Of a DNA stretch of 55,299 nucleotides, positions 55,160 through 55,299 are shown piece by piece. Positions within the stretch are counted from its first letter, which is position 1; every line of letters starts with the position of its first letter. Source of the DNA: Clostridium folliculivorans (lineage in GTDB: Bacteria > Bacillota > Clostridia > Clostridiales > Clostridiaceae); NCBI RefSeq assembly GCF_024341905.1, contig NZ_BQXY01000015.1:1-55299 (forward strand), given 5' to 3'. The position numbers and the translations under genes were made by a program. The notes beneath the pieces were generated by a model. The model was not told the DNA's origin. It did no database searches and was given only the letters and a program-made list of their open reading frames with translations.

Positions 55160-55299
55160 GTCGCAAATGAGCGGCAACAAAAACTCGGTCTTTGAAAATT
55201 AAACAGAGAAGATAAACAAAGTCTAAAATTAGACTTAAACTAAACCAGCAATTCTTTTGAAAAAAGACTTACTAAGTAAGTAAGCTATGATTAAACTTT
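55160..55299 (+). other. rRNA operon leader (16S gene lies beyond the window)
   Basis: GCGGCAACAAAAACTCGGTC followed by TTTGAAAATTAAACAGAGAAG is the typical leader of clostridial and bacillar 16S genes, including the boxA-like CTTTGAAAA. The conserved 16S start (AGAGTTTGATCCTGG) has not been reached by 55299. Confidence 0.8.

Noticed and set aside
1..55299. CRISPR array, tRNA gene or complete insertion sequence
   Set aside because: I saw no regular spaced repeats, no tRNA cloverleaf with a recognisable TTCRANNC arm and no transposase frame in the window.

Overview
The window is AT-rich, densely packed low-GC Gram-positive DNA. Strong AGGAGG-type ribosome-binding sites, TTG/GTG starts, a T-box leader, a glycine riboswitch and U-tailed terminators point to a Clostridium-like member of the Clostridiaceae. 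The right edge stops just short of an rRNA operon: its promoter and leader are visible, but the 16S gene is not.

Layout. (1) 1-5.8 kb is an accessory island. It holds the 3' end of an Rhs polymorphic-toxin gene with its CPCC-type immunity gene, a second Rhs tip module without a start codon (new toxin plus acidic immunity protein), a broken tyrosine-integrase remnant, and a third, truncated Rhs tip next to a DUF6440 gene. The three Rhs copies share a nearly identical core. (2) 5.8-9.2 kb encodes a large secreted protein (GATase-like domain, BIG2, PPC) and a small membrane protein, followed by two adjacent palindromic elements. (3) 9.5-15.2 kb is the aspartate-to-threonine operon thrC-thrB-ask-hom, preceded by a glycine riboswitch and a terminator. 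(4) 15.3-21.9 kb holds small membrane proteins and lipoproteins, an ArsC/Spx-like protein, a VanW-domain envelope protein and an LTA-synthase-like enzyme. (5) 21.9-25.4 kb has a T-box-controlled methyltransferase and the reverse transsulfuration pair mccB-mccA. (6) 25.6-29 kb has a DUF1361 membrane protein overlapping a nucleotidyltransferase-like gene, and a chemoreceptor on the minus strand. (7) 29.3-35.9 kb is a branched-chain amino acid ABC transporter, livJ-livJ-livH-livM-livG-livF, with a tandem duplication of the binding protein. (8) 36.3-52.2 kb is glycogen metabolism in two blocks: glgB-glgA-glgP-amylase, then glgC-glgD-glgA2. Between the blocks lie a small membrane protein, a Y-family DNA polymerase and a zinc-ribbon protein. 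(9) 52.5-54.4 kb has a VanZ-family protein and, on the minus strand, a cardiolipin synthase. (10) The remainder is the upstream region, promoter and leader of an rRNA operon.

How the genes work together. GlgC/GlgD make ADP-glucose, the two GlgA synthases and GlgB build the polymer, and GlgP and the GH13 enzyme break it down. The thr operon turns aspartate-derived intermediates into threonine. mccA/mccB turn homocysteine into cysteine. The liv system imports branched-chain amino acids.

Most of the less explained signal is intergenic. One family of ~90-bp palindrome-ended elements has ends close to TGAAGTrGTaCATC. A second dispersed hairpin repeat centres on GGAAAGGCAGATG. A 198-bp fold-back element lies downstream of the amylase gene. 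None of these matches an RNA class I recognise.
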